Below are positions 9,851 through 10,000 of a DNA stretch of 10,000 bases, piece by piece; within the stretch, counting starts at the first letter, position 1; each line of letters begins with the position of its first letter. Both the position numbers and the translations under genes were made by a program. The notes under the pieces are model-generated. The model searched no databases. It saw nothing but the letters and a program-made list of their open reading frames with translations, and had not been told where the DNA came from. The DNA is from Penaeus vannamei (lineage: Eukaryota > Arthropoda > Malacostraca > Decapoda > Penaeidae), in assembly GCF_042767895.1 (NCBI RefSeq), contig NC_091574.1, forward strand, positions 28,119,059-28,129,058, read 5' to 3'.

Positions 9851-9991
9851 AAGAATATTTTGTGTCGAGGATGAGAAATAGTCATACAGTATCTCCTAAG
9901 AATATTTTGTGTCGAGGATGAGAAATAGTCATACAGTATCTCCTAAGAATATTTTGTGTCGAGGATGAGAAATAGTCATACAATATCTCCT
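9851..9991. repeat. 47-bp tandem repeat, three copies
   Basis: Units at 9851-9897, 9898-9944 and 9945-9991. The unit begins aagaatattttgtgtcgagg and ends catacagtatctcct. The first two copies are identical; the third differs by one base (acagt to acaat). The copies are so alike that the duplication must be recent or homogenised. It ends nine bases before the window edge, in sequence that is no longer the repeat. Confidence 0.97.
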
Positions 9992-10000
9992 AACAAATGG

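Overview
The window is AT-rich, intron-rich eukaryotic DNA, very rich in microsatellites and with no bacterial gene organisation. It holds one recognisable protein-coding gene on the + strand: the 3' two-thirds or so of a choline/ethanolamine phosphotransferase (CEPT1/CHPT1 family, last step of the CDP-choline and CDP-ethanolamine pathways). The very high density of long simple repeats, together with the protein, suggests an arthropod. A decapod crustacean such as a penaeid shrimp is my best guess, but this is inference from style and not proven by the window.

Layout. A constitutive exon (26-129) has its acceptor at the left edge; the N-terminal exons, including the catalytic CDP-alcohol phosphotransferase motif, lie upstream of the window. 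Intron 1 (130-2238) carries a ~1 kb non-autonomous transposon-like element with TTAA at both ends and 17-bp terminal inverted repeats (864-1877). Three homologous, phase-0 cassette exons follow (2239-2373, 3037-3168, 3516-3647). Each encodes one membrane segment plus the conserved GxG(K/R)NGST(V/L)A loop, and each ends in the same GCT|GTAAGTT donor. They look like tandemly duplicated, mutually exclusive alternative exons. Common exons continue at 5265-5423, 7851-7976 and 8417-8605, the last ending at a TGA. With one cassette the window encodes about 235 C-terminal residues.

Repeats. A long CA tract lies in the intron between cassettes 1 and 2. The intron 5424-7850 holds a compound TC / TTCC / TTA / TTG array of nearly 1 kb that ends in a small nested palindrome with TTAA at both ends, followed by a second, imperfect TTA-rich tract. 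A TG-rich degenerate tract precedes the last exon. Downstream of the stop are several AATAAA signals, then about 700 bases with no convincing gene, and a three-copy 47-bp tandem repeat at the right edge.

The main biological point is the cassette array: one gene can apparently make at least three enzymes that differ only in a single transmembrane helix and the start of the conserved loop behind it. The exons were placed by reading splice sites and by comparison with remembered CEPT1 family sequence; no transcript evidence was available.
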